From: Larix kaempferi
Taxonomy: Eukaryota; Streptophyta; Pinopsida; Pinales; Pinaceae
Length of the DNA stretch: 64,000 nt
Reading direction: 5' to 3'
NCBI GenBank assembly: GCA_027924585.1
Contig: BSBM01000106.1
Span: 42,190,001-42,254,000 of the forward strand
The notes under the pieces were generated by a model. The model had not been told where the DNA came from and made no database searches. It saw only the letters and a list, made by a program, of their open reading frames with translations. Of the stretch, positions 22,820 through 32,757 are shown in pieces (the stretch's first letter is position 1; every line of letters begins with the position of its first letter). The position numbers and the translations under genes are program-made.

Positions 22820-24344
22820 AAAAAATAGCAACAGAGAAAGGATCAACGGTCAAGAGGATCTTAAGCTTCATGCACACAACCACTTCAGGGAGCTCTTCTC
22901 GGACAGTGGAGAAACTGATCCTAAAGCTCAAGTTGACCTTTTAGCTGGAATCCTCAGCCTTGTCTCGGATAGTGCAAATAGAGAGCTTGCTAAACCGATA
23001 TTGGAGCATGAAATTGTGAATGCCATCTAGTCTCTTAAAATAGACAAGGGCCCTGGGCCTGATGGCTTCACCATCAACTTCTACCCGGTTGCCTGGGAGA
23101 TTATCAAAGAAGATCTGAAACGGATGTTGAATTGGACCAGGAAAAAAGATAAAATCGGAGGGGCCACCAACTCTTCCTTTCTCTCCCTTATCCCTAAAGA
23201 AGAAGATCCTTGCTCCATGAGTCGCTTCAGGCCAATCTCTCTTTGTAACACCTCCTATAAAATCCTCTCCAAAATTCTCACCACCAGAATGAAAAAAATC
23301 ATGGGAAAGCTCATTTCTGACTCTCAAGGGGGATTCATTGTTGGATGCCAAATCCTAGATAACATTATAATAGTTCAGGAATCTATTCACTCCAGTATGG
23401 AAAAGAATCATCAAGGCATGTCCATTAAGCTTGATATGGCAAATGCTTTTGATAGACTTAATCATAACTTTCTCTTTGCGATCATGGAAAAATTCGGCTT
23501 CTCTAAAAGGTTTGTGTGGTGGATAAAAGATTGCATCAAATCCCCCTGGATTTCCCCCCTTGTCAATGGAAGACCTACACACTTCTTCCCGACCACTAGA
23601 GGTCTTCGCCAAGGCTTCCCTTTGTCCCCTTTCCTCCACCTTTTAGTAGCTGAGTCTTTAAGTAGAAAACTCCACTCCATGCAAGGTTCTGGAGATCTTA
23701 AAGGAATCAAGATTGTTAGAGGAGTCAAACCTGTTAAGCACTCTCAATTTTCCGATGACACAATCTTACTTGGAGGAGCCTCTGCCATTATTGCTGCTAA
23801 TTTCAACCTTGTCCTCACGTCTTTCCTCAAGGCCCCTGATGGAAAAGTGAATTTTGAAAATTCAAAAATTTACAGCTGGAACTTCCCTCATGGGACTCTC
23901 GCAAGAATCGCTAGAACTTTTGGGTTCGAAGGAATTAGAGATTGGAACTCCTTCAACTACCTTGGTGTACCAATTTTCAAAGGAAAGAAAATAGTTGTTG
24001 ATTGGCAAGGGCTAATTGTCAAAATTAAAAGCAAAATCAATTCCTAGGGTTCACGTTGGTTAAATCTTGCTGGCAAACTGGTGCTCATCAAATCCATCCT
24101 CTCTACTTACCTTCTTTATGCTTGCTCCATCTCCCTCACCCCTAAAACTGTGATGTTGGAAATCACCAAAGCACGCAAAAATTTCCTTTGGCAGGGTGGG
24201 AAAACTAATGGCTCGAAAAAATTTCATCTAATTAGTTGGGACACAGTGTGCAGACCCAAAGCCTATGGAGGGGCGGGGATCAAAGACCCATCCTCATTGA
24301 ACCTGGCCCTTGGTGCAAAACTTATCTGGAGGATCATCTCCTGA
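22820..24344 (+). pseudogene. LINE B reverse transcriptase
   Basis: The frame becomes readable at about 22820 (HFRELFSD) and has a stop at about 23028. It then gives GPGPDGF, SLIPKEEDP, FRPISLCNTSYKILSK, GGFIVGCQILDN, MSIKLDMANAFDRLNH (first catalytic Asp), TTRGLRQGFPLSPFL and SQFSDDTILLG, where the two active-site aspartates remain. A stop at 24045 separates the thumb and the LLYACSISLTPKT / FLWQGGKTN segment. The catalytic triad survives although the frame is broken. The R-Q-G-C-P motif has Phe in place of Cys. Confidence 0.9.
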
Positions 24345-25445
24345 AAGAAGGCATGGTGGAAAGAGATCTTCTATAAAAAAATACATGCAGGGAAGCAGAA
24401 GCAGATCTGTGGAAAACATAGACCAAGAGAAAAAAGGAACAACTATTAGAAACCTTTGCAAGAGAGCAACCTTTATCATTCAAAATAAACTCTCTTGGGT
24501 CCCAAGTAACGGTAAGCAAATTCAAATTTGGAAAGACAATTTCTGTGCCTACCCCCCTGCCAACTCTCTTCCCGCTTTCCATGATTTGAGAAGCTAGATG
24601 GAGCAGGCAAACATTCATCCCCTCTATGACCTATCCCCGTGGTCTCTCCAAGGTAGATGGATGGGCTGGCTCAAGCTCGATCTTCCTGAGCATCTTCAAC
24701 ACGACTATAATGTTCTCCTATCTCGGTTTCATGGTGCGATCCCAATTCACCTTTCTATGAGGGACAAGCGCGGTTGGGGGAAAGGTGGCTCTTATACAGT
24801 AAATAAAGGTTATATTTATTTGGACGCCCTCAACAATCAATGCAGCAAAGAGAGAAAATGGAAGAGAATTTGGGACAGAGATGGGCTTCCTAAATTGAAT
24901 TTTTTCAATTGGGCTCTAGCTCATAGAAAGACCCTCACAGCAGAAAATCTTAGGAGAAGGGGGATTAAAGGTTCGGTCAGATGCATCTTCTGTAAAAATG
25001 TTGAGGAGTCAATCGATCATTTTTTTTCTGGAGTGCAAATTCTCCCAAGAGGTGTGGCACGAAGCCTATCAAGATATTCACCCAAACCTTGTCCTCCCCA
25101 CCGACTGGAATGATCTCTTTGCAAACTGGCACTTATATTATCCCAACTCTTTCTTCAGAAACTTGAACTTTAAAAGAGCCTGGATTGCCTTCCCAAAATT
25201 CCTCTGCTAGAAACTTTGGATGGCCAGGAATCATGAAATATTCGAAGATACCAGAGCAACCCCTGGAAAAATCGTTTCATTTGCCAAATCCCTTTAGATC
25301 GAATCCCTCTCCTCTAGAAGCATGAAAAATATTAGCAAAGAGCCTTTAAGTGTTGAAGAAAAAATCTGGGTGGCTGACCTGTTGACCCCCCCCCCCTCTG
25401 TCCCCCACTCTCAAGACTCAAAAACCCCAGAACTGGCACATTAGA
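24345..25445 (+). pseudogene. LINE B connection region with zf-RVT knuckle
   Basis: Post-RT part of ORF2 in several frames. KLNFFNWALAHRKTLTAENL followed by CIFCKNVEESIDHFF is the plant zf-RVT motif. A T-run frameshift at about 25020 moves the last Cys into another frame, which reads LECKFSQEVWHEAY. Stops and a C homopolymer at about 25387 mark further decay. Confidence 0.8.
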
Positions 25446-25919
25446 ATGGAATATAAGGATCTCCAAACTTGGATTCAAACGCTTGGCAGCCACATCCTCT
25501 TTTTTGACGGTGCCTCTAAAGGCAATCTTGGGTTGGAAGGCATAGGGGGAGTCCTCATAGACTCCAACGAAAACAAAGTGAAAGATTTTGCTTGGGGAAT
25601 TGGCAGGAGAACTAACAATGAGGTGGAATGGCTTGCTGTTATAAAAGGTATGGAGGTCGCAAGGAATGAAGATGTTAAGGACCTTGTGGCCTTTGGTGAT
25701 TCTATTCTGGTGATCAGGGATGCCAGGGCTTTAGTCAAACATTGCCGAAAACTAGTCTCTACAATGCATCATCACTTCAGTTTCTTGGCCAAGGATTTTC
25801 AATCCATATCCTTCTTTCACATCCTTAGGCACAATAATCAGAAAGCTGACACCATGGATAACCTTGGTGCAGGTCTGAATTGTGGTCTTGCTATCATCAA
25901 CGACCTTCTTAGTGTGTAA
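25446..25919 (+). pseudogene. LINE B RNase H domain
   Basis: C-terminal RNase H with all four expected acidic positions: FFDGASKGN, NNEVEWLAVIKG, AFGDSILVI and NQKADTMDNL. The frame is open for 157 codons to a stop at 25917. The start shown is only the first Met of the open stretch; the domain was part of the long ORF2 polyprotein. Confidence 0.88.
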
Positions 25920-25996
25920 AATTCTGTCCCTTAATTTTTCTCTTGACCCTCATGACTCATTGTATATTACACACCTATTTCCTTAAACCCATACTC

Positions 25997-26940
25997 ATTA
26001 GAGAGATTTTGAGGTCAAAAAAGGGCCTCCTAAGAGATGTACTACAAAAATATGAGATATATTAAAATATTATGAATTGAGGGTTTTATGGGGTAGGTAT
26101 ATATGACAAGTCACCTCCCACACTATTTTCTATGCACAATATAAATAACCATGGTTGAGTTACTTTTCAAAATTCACTAGAAATAAAATTAATAAAATAA
26201 GACTACATTGATGTGACTAAGATTCATTGTAAATTCCCAAAAATGTATTGTCCTTTAACATTTATTTGTCTTAAACTTGCAAATGAAATTAAATAATAAA
26301 AAACATTTTTAAAAGTTTTTTTTTTAAAATTTTAGTTGACTTTTTATATTTAGTACTTTTCTCATGAATTTAATAATGTAATTTAATTGAGAATTTATTT
26401 ACATGTAAAATGTCAATAATATTATTATAATCCACATTGCATTATTATTGTTATTATTTATTAAATATATTATTATTCTTTATTAGTTTGACATTATGTT
26501 ATTAAATAGAATGGAGTGAATATATAATTTAAAATTAAAAACATAAAAATGATAATATATTATTTTATAAAAAAATGTGAAAGGACTTTCTTTATGAATC
26601 AAGAGTACTTCACTTGAAAATGACAATAATATTATTTTATGTGAAAGTGTGAAAATACATTCATTATGAGTACTTTACTTGAAAATGACAATAATATTAT
26701 TTTATGAAAAGACTATCATTATGAGTACTTTACTTTATGACTTAAAAGTACTTACACCACTATCTTGGTTAACTATGTGTTTTCATCCACCATAAAAAAT
26801 TTGACAAATAAGCATTTTTAACTCATGCAATGCCACCTCACCAAGGGGGATGATGTCATCTACTAGAATGTGATTGGTTGTATTTTATAGTACATTTTCT
26901 TTGTTTTGAGGCCATTTTTTGACCTCAAAATTTCTCTAAT
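25997..26940. mobile_element. Non-coding element with 33-bp terminal inverted repeats
   Basis: The left end 25997-26029 and the reverse complement of the right end 26908-26940 agree at 31 of 33 positions (core ATTTTGAGGTCAAAAAA, then GGCCTC). The 944-bp interior is AT-rich, has internal repeats of a GAAAATGACAATAATATTAT block, and encodes nothing recognisable. It therefore looks like a MITE or deleted DNA transposon inserted just 3' of the LINE coding region. I could not find a convincing target-site duplication, so the superfamily is open. Confidence 0.7.
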
Positions 26941-27207
26941 GTACGTGGACTTCATTTATTTTTCAAATCCCCGCAGGATCTGTTATACCTCTATGTTTCA
27001 CAGTGTCGCATCTTCATCACAAAACGAGTTGACGACACTTTCCCTGCTGTTTTAAACCATCCAGAAGAGACAGATGATGAGTCAACCTTGAAGGTGAATC
27101 TACCCTGACAAATTTTGACCCACCTAAGACTTTATCTACACACACTACCGCGTCTTGCACATTTATCAAAATGCGGTACTACACACTACCGCACTATGCT
27201 ATTTCCC

Positions 27208-27232
27208 CAAAACGCGGCAGTACCGCGTTTTG
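27208..27232. repeat. 10-bp perfect palindrome with 5-base loop
   Basis: CAAAACGCGG, loop CAGTA, then CCGCGTTTTG. Related CGCGT / CGGTA words recur between 27140 and 27255. Confidence 0.75.
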
Positions 27233-27423
27233 CAGTCTTTGCAGAACGCAGTACTCTTTTAATAGCCTTTTTCCCTTGGCTTGTGGGATTTTGGATTTTC
27301 GAAGATAATGGAAGATTGAGGTCCCTGATTCGATCTCAACTCATCTCCTTCGATTAGAAACCCTGATCCACTTATCTCTCCTTAGATCCACCCATCTCTC
27401 TTGTTGGTTAACCTCACCATTCA

Positions 27424-27432
27424 CTATAAAAG
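27424..27432 (+). promoter_or_regulatory. TATA-box-like CTATAAAAG
   Basis: A strong plant TATA match, followed about 140 bases later by a consensus 5' splice donor. It could start the transcript that includes the coiled-coil frame at 28611. No experimental sign; the match may be fortuitous. Confidence 0.4.
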
Positions 27433-28610
27433 AGAGGCATTCCATTGGGAAAGGGGGAGGACTCTTGAGAGTACCAAACTTATGGTCTTACAGCATTGTG
27501 GAGATAGCTAGAGGAGAAGACACTTGGAACTGGAGGATTGGCTTGGACATCAAGTACCTTTTGTAAGTATTCTTCAAGTTGCAATGGAATAACTTGTCTT
27601 GTTTTCCCAAATCACTTGTGTTAATCTTGTTTTAATGATATGATTTGTATCTTCTATAGATTTAGATTCTAACTCATGTTTCAGGTTGCTAGAGAATAGT
27701 GCATGCTTTTATCTTGGTTCCATTTTGACAGGTTCATTTGTGAGGGCTTGGATATTGGAGCAAATACAAAAACAAGCGTCTGGATAGACGGTTAGTCAAG
27801 CTTCTTCTACTCTTTCTAGCATTTTAATCTTGAGATGTTTGTTAGATCTAGGGATTCAAGGTAGCATTTGTTTTGACTTGTTTCTTGCTTTAAAAGTTAG
27901 TTTAAAGTCTGCTTTGAAGTTAAGAGAGTTTTGGCTTATCCGTAGGACAAAATTCTACATAACAGGATCCCCTCGCTCTTTTCAAACGTCCCCTCGTTTG
28001 AACCAGTGGCCTCCTCTGGTAGGCTCCATCTGTATATTATGTGGGAGATCAATGCAAACACTCCCTAAGGCATCCAGAGGCTATTTCACGCATAAATGTG
28101 GTGCTCATTTCATCCTGCATGTTTATCTCTGTGAAATTCCCATCTGCGAAGTTCTTCGAAGCCTGTCGTTTTGGTTAATCATGGAGGATAGCAATTTGTG
28201 TCTTCCTGCGTTGCAATGCCCAAAAATGTAGGAAGCATGTCCAAGGGAACTCTGGGGGGGGTGGCTCGAAACTTTACCTCTCTGAAATATTTCAAGGTCA
28301 TAGCAATGGCGGCAATGAGCTTTCTCGGGGTGGCACGACAAAGCATGCTTGCCTCAGTAACTCCAAAGCTAAGGATCCTGGCAGCAGAAGAAGGTGGGTT
28401 CCCCTCGACCTTGGACAGGGTCAGGGCAACAGGGGCCCTGTGCAATAGTCTAGATGTGGTATGGATTCTAGCAGCAAGAATTGGAAGATTCTCTCGACTC
28501 CTCATTCTGGGTTCCTTTCGTCCCCTTATGAAGTTGGCCATGGGGTTCCTTCGCAGCAGTATCATGGAATTCCGGGAGAACCGAGATGTAACAAAAATTG
28601 GTAGCATGCT

Positions 28611-29012
28611 GTGGGTGATAATGGAGGTCTGGTTAATATGGACTCTCCTCGTGGGCAGGGCAACCCTACCCCTGATTTTCGCATGCAAGTTATGGACCTC
28701 GAAGCCCAAGTTCGCTGGATCAAGGGTGACCTCTCGGATATGAAGAAAGCGATTTCTCATCTCGCTACTTTCATGGAAATCTCCAATTCCGAAATCAGGA
28801 ACAACAATCGTAAGATGAAGGACTACTTTGATAAGCTGATTGGCAAGTTTGAATCTTTACACAGTTGTCTCAGAATAGTGGAAGCAAAAGTTGATTGCGT
28901 TAGGACCAATAATAGAAGTAGCCCATCCGTCATCCTGAACATCGATGACGAAAATGCAGGTGTAACTTCAGGGAGCAAGGATAAGAACGCTCGGCCTCAC
29001 CATGTCAACTGA
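28611..29012 (+). CDS. Hypothetical coiled-coil protein fragment
   Basis: 133 codons with no recognised family. Residues about 25-110 form a heptad-rich amphipathic stretch (MDLEAQVRWIKGDLSDMKKA and on), then a Ser/Thr/Asn-rich polar tail. The frame is also largely open upstream to about 28300 with a few stops, giving Gly/Ser/Arg-rich sequence, so the ATG shown is probably internal to a longer decayed product. The product resembles in style the coiled-coil part of a LINE ORF1 or gag protein. It ends about 270 bases before the poly(A). Confidence 0.35.
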   Translation: MGDNGGLVNMDSPRGQGNPTPDFRMQVMDLEAQVRWIKGDLSDMKKAISHLATFMEISNSEIRNNNRKMKDYFDKLIGKFESLHSCLRIVEAKVDCVRTNNRSSPSVILNIDDENAGVTSGSKDKNARPHHVN

Positions 29013-29292
29013 GTCTCTCTCTGTCTCCTCTTCAATGTGTCTGGAAAACTCTTTTTTTGGTTTGGTTATTGCACTACCAGTTATATGTATTACTTTTGTT
29101 GTTTTCTATTAGGGTAGTTCGTCAAAGTTTTCAATTGTAGCAGGCATAAGGCCATTTTTGAAGATTAGAGACTGGTATGTGAAGAGCCTATCTTGACAGC
29201 TCTTGTCTTTTGGAATCAGTCTCTCCTACTCTATGTAATCTGTTCTCTCTTTTTAATATAAAAGCTCATTAACCATTTGTGTAAAAAAAAAA

Positions 29293-29312
29293 AGTTAATC
29301 AAATTTCAATAA
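29293..29312. repeat. Target-site duplication, right, of the LINE B unit
   Basis: Exact match to 20230-20249, directly after the A run. Confidence 0.9.
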
Positions 29313-30180
29313 TCATAAAATAAAAAAATAAAAACTAAAATTTAACATTTTTCTAATAATATAATTTTATTATTAATGAAAAAATCATATTTAAGTATTT
29401 AATTTTTTAATATCATTTAATTTCTTTAATTGGTATTATCTATATATAAAATATGTTGTTTTTTTAATTGATATTTTTGATTTTTTAATGACTTTTAATT
29501 CAAAGGTATAAGTTTTTAATTGATAGAAATTTATAGGGCTTTTCATGATACGAGAACAAAGACAAAAAGATTACTTGAGTATAAGTTGTCTAATATATAT
29601 ATATATATATATATATAAAGTTCGAGGATTTTGTTTGGATGGGTTTTTTCACTGGAATCCAGGTTTTTCTATTTTGCAAAATCTGAATTTCACTGTGTTT
29701 TAATGGTGATTTTGATGGTAGAAATGGATTGAGAAACTGTAACCATGAATTTTAAAAATTTATGTCACATTTTTTCAAAATTGTCATTTTTTTTTTATCT
29801 GTTTGAAATAGTAGAACTTTTAGACTACGCGTCACATGGTCACATTGTGACCATGAATAAACCTTCTTGTTAACCTTCTAGGTTTATTCATTATGTTTAT
29901 TAATTTTTTTATTTTTTTATTATATAAGGTAACATAAGAGAATTCAATGTTTCATGTAGTTATTATAAAGGTTATTTCAAGAAAAAAAATGAACTATTAT
30001 TATAATTGGAAAAGTAAAGATTTAATCATCAAATGAAAGGCAATGTTAAAATTAAAATGTCATATAAAAGTTTCTTGACGACGTTAAATTTCAACCATGA
30101 GTGTGACTTAACTTTTAAAATACAAAAAATAAAATTAAAAACATTTAATATGAAAAATGTCATGTTACAACTTCACATGA
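29313..30180. other. AT-rich intergenic DNA with AT microsatellite and small palindromes
   Basis: Contains (TA)n-AAAG at 29591-29620 and two adjacent palindromes: CATGGTCAC / GTGACCATG (29835-29855) and AATAAACC / GGTTTATT (29856-29888). No gene seen. Confidence 0.55.
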
Positions 30181-30610
30181 CATTGTTGATTTTAGTGTAC
30201 TCCCTGGGAGGAAAGGGTTTGTTATCTTTGTGAGTCTATGAGCGTTGAAGATGAAAATCACTTTCTCTTAGAGTGTCCTGCTTACACCCACATTGTTGAG
30301 TTTAGTGTACTCCCTGGGAGGAAAGGGTTTGCCATCTTTGTGAGTCTATGAGCGTTGAAGATAAAAATCACTTTCTCTTAGAGTGTCCTGCTTACACCCA
30401 CATTAGATATGAGTTTCATAGTATTTGCTACAATACAAACCTTTCTAACCTCTTGAATTGCCAAAACTATAGTGATCTTGGAAAGCTTCTTTCTAAGCCT
30501 TTTGAGCATACTAAAAAAAGTTTAAAGAAAACCAAGTAATAACCTTCTTAGAGTCCGATAGACCAACTTTGGTCTCAGTGGACATTAATCATCATCATCA
30601 TCATCATCAA
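30181..30610 (+). pseudogene. LINE reverse-transcriptase C-terminal remnant, copy 2, with ATC tail
   Basis: Two 110-bp tandem units (30181-30290 and 30291-30400) each encode PWEERVC(Y/H)LCESMSVED followed by HFLLECPAYTHI. The second unit continues about 45 residues to two stops at about 30537. C-x2-C with a later H-x4-C is the zinc knuckle that ends many LINE ORF2 proteins. Downstream, GATAGACCAACTTTGGTCTC leads into an ATC microsatellite at about 30589-30610, probably the element's own 3' tail. Only the very end of the element is present, and part of it was duplicated after insertion. Confidence 0.7.
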
Positions 30611-30639
30611 CTTTTTTTTAATAAGAACGGTTGAAGAGC

Positions 30640-30974
30640 TTTTGTTAGGGGTAAGAGGCTAGGAGGGGGGTTAGCGAGGGGGGGAAAGAGAGAGAGACTG
30701 AGAGAGGGGGTTAGTAATGGTTGGGGGGGGGGGAGGGAGAGAGAGAGAGAGAGAGATGAGAGGGTGTTAGTTGTAGGGAGTGATAAAGAAAGATGGGAGG
30801 TGTGGTTATAGGTAGGTGGAGGTGTAGGGAATAGAGAGACTGAGAGAGCCCGGGTTAGTAAGGTTTAGGGAGAGGATGGGAGAGAGATAGAGAGGAGGGG
30901 GTTTTGGGCTACAGGGAGTAGCAGAGAGATAGAAAGAGTAGGATGGTTAGGGATGGGGGAGAGGTAGATGGGGT

Positions 30975-31010
<36 letters not shown>

Positions 31011-31019
31011 GTAAAACCA
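30640..31019. repeat. Purine-rich tract with GA and G runs
   Basis: Almost entirely A and G on the plus strand, with (GA)n runs at about 30734-30756 and 30980-31008 and several G runs. Such mirror-symmetric purine DNA can form triplex or G-rich structures. It is non-coding. Confidence 0.8.
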
Positions 31020-31750
31020 AGGAAGAGAGAGTGATGACGATGATAATGATGATGGTGATGATGATGAAGACGATTATGATGATGGAGATGATAATGAAGA
31101 CGATGATGATGATGATGAATATCATGATGAAGATGGTGATGATGATGATGATGATGATGATGAAGATGATCATGATCATGAACATGATGATGACGATGAA
31201 GATGATGATGATGAAGATGATGAAGATGATGGTGATGACGACCACAAAGATGATGATGATAATGATGATGATGAGGAAGATGGAGATGACTATGATGATG
31301 ATGATGAGGATGATGATGATGATGATGAAGATAATGATGAATATGACGATGAGGATGATGAAGATGAAGATGATGGTGATGAAGATGATGATGATGATGA
31401 TGATGATGATCAATCGATCATTATCATCATCATCATCATCCTCATATTCATCACCATCATCATCATCATCTTCATCATCATCATCATCATCATCATCACC
31501 ATTTTCTTCATCATCATCGTTGTGGTCATCATCACCATCATCTTCATCGTCTTCATCATCATCATCATCTTCAATGTCATGATGATGATGATGATCATCA
31601 TCATCTACGTCATCATCATCATCATCACCATCATCACCATCTTCATCATCATCGTCATCTTCATCATGATATTCATCATCATCATCATCATCTTCATCAT
31701 CTTCATCACCATCATCTTCATCTTCATCATCTTCATCATCATCATCTTTC
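31020..31750. repeat. GAT arm and ATC arm: inverted microsatellite
   Basis: About 390 bases of impure (GAT)n meet about 335 bases of impure (ATC)n at a centre near 31410-31422 (GATGATCAATCGATCATTATC). The plus strand can thus fold on itself over hundreds of bases. Long open frames on both strands of this tract (Met/Lys/Glu-rich or Ile-rich) are consequences of the trinucleotide period and not genes. Confidence 0.92.
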
Positions 31751-31900
31751 TCTCACCCCCTTTATCTCCATCCAACACTTTTAAACATAAATTTGTGAAG
31801 ATAATAGCGCGCGCATTATGTTTATACAAAACGCTTGCGGGTTTTGTATAGAATAAATGTGCTCACGTTTCGTATAACATTGAGTGTGAAAACAATAAAA

Positions 31901-31960
31901 TTTGAATTTAACTATAACGCGCACACGTTATTTGAATTTAAACAGAACGCGCTCACGTTC
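31901..31960. repeat. 30-bp tandem duplication with CACGTT motifs
   Basis: TTTGAATTTAA begins at 31901 and 31931; each unit ends in ACGCGC(A/T)CACGTT. A further GCTCACGTTTCG lies at 31861. Confidence 0.65.
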
Positions 31961-32757
31961 CTGAGCACCTAATGACCCACTCCTCCTGTGCACGCTTTTC
32001 AGACACAGTCCTATGTGGTTGGTTCGGACTTAGCAAACCCGTGCTATGGAATTTACTAAACCATAGCTAATTAGACATTTCCACCTTTTTTCTCAATATG
32101 CCTGTTTTTCACCGCTCTCTACAGCATGACATACATGACCATTATTGAAAAAAATTTAGGCATAGATAGAATTTTTTATGCAGACTCCAAATATGTAATT
32201 TTAAAAAAAATATATTGAGATTTTCTATTTATTTCCTAATTTTCTTGTGTCATCACTCAAGTCAAAAAACATATTGTTAGAGTTTATTGCGTAACTTTTT
32301 CATTTCACAACCATTTAAAAAAAAAATTGTATGCTACACTAGTAGACACCGACTTCTACATGCTATAAAAAATCCAAGTCGAAATAACTGCATTAATACC
32401 TTCAAAGGATGCACCCACATTTGACATATCGTTCTCGAGGTTTTATCAATTACACAATTAAAAAAATAAAAATAAATTAACATTTAATTTTGGAAAAATA
32501 GTGCTACACTAGTGCTACGAGTTCTATACATGTCTACCAATTTTTGTAGCCTGAAACCGTCATTTAGGAATTGAAAGGTTGCACCCACAAAAACATATAC
32601 CTTATCATTTGCCAAAAAAATAAAAAGTGACTGTTAGAAAACATGAAATTTGACATAGTTATGTAAATTTTCAATACTTAAAACTTATATATTCGGAAAC
32701 GTGACTAAATTTACTATGTTTCATCTTTTTTACTCGATGCGATATATCTTGTGCAAG
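31961..32757. other. AT-rich sequence with a diverged duplication of about 178 bp
   Basis: GCTACACTAGT at 32332 and at 32510 start two similar stretches that both later contain AAAGG(A/T)TGCACCCACA. Nothing coding is seen. Confidence 0.5.

Larger units (their letters stand above)
20250..29292 (+). mobile_element. LINE B insertion unit, about 9.0 kb, with poly(A)
   Basis: Everything between two perfect 20-bp repeats, ending in an A run (29283-29292). The first 5.7 kb is a near full-length plant L1-type LINE: ORF1 with a DUF4283-like domain and zinc knuckle, then ORF2 with endonuclease, reverse transcriptase, zinc knuckle and RNase H. The LINE coding part ends at 25919. A terminal-inverted-repeat element (25997-26940) and about 2.3 kb of unrelated DNA follow before the poly(A). 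The flanks imply that the whole unit, perhaps without the later inverted-repeat element, was inserted as one retrotranscript. Confidence 0.8.
26941..29292 (+). other. Non-LINE 3' segment carried inside the LINE B unit
   Basis: About 2.35 kb between the inverted-repeat element and the poly(A). It does not read as LINE protein. It has a CG-rich palindromic cluster (27140-27240), a plant TATA box at 27424-27432, a candidate unspliced intron (GTAAGT at 27563, TTTTGACAG ending 27731), a coiled-coil open frame at 28611-29012 and an AATATAAA sequence shortly before the poly(A). This composition fits genomic DNA downstream of a LINE source copy carried along by read-through, but it could also be a second element. 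Confidence 0.5.

Noticed and set aside
30865-31851. Long open frames of Ile-rich or Met/Lys/Glu-rich protein on both strands
   Set aside because: They are translations of the GAT/ATC microsatellite; period-3 repeats keep all frames open.
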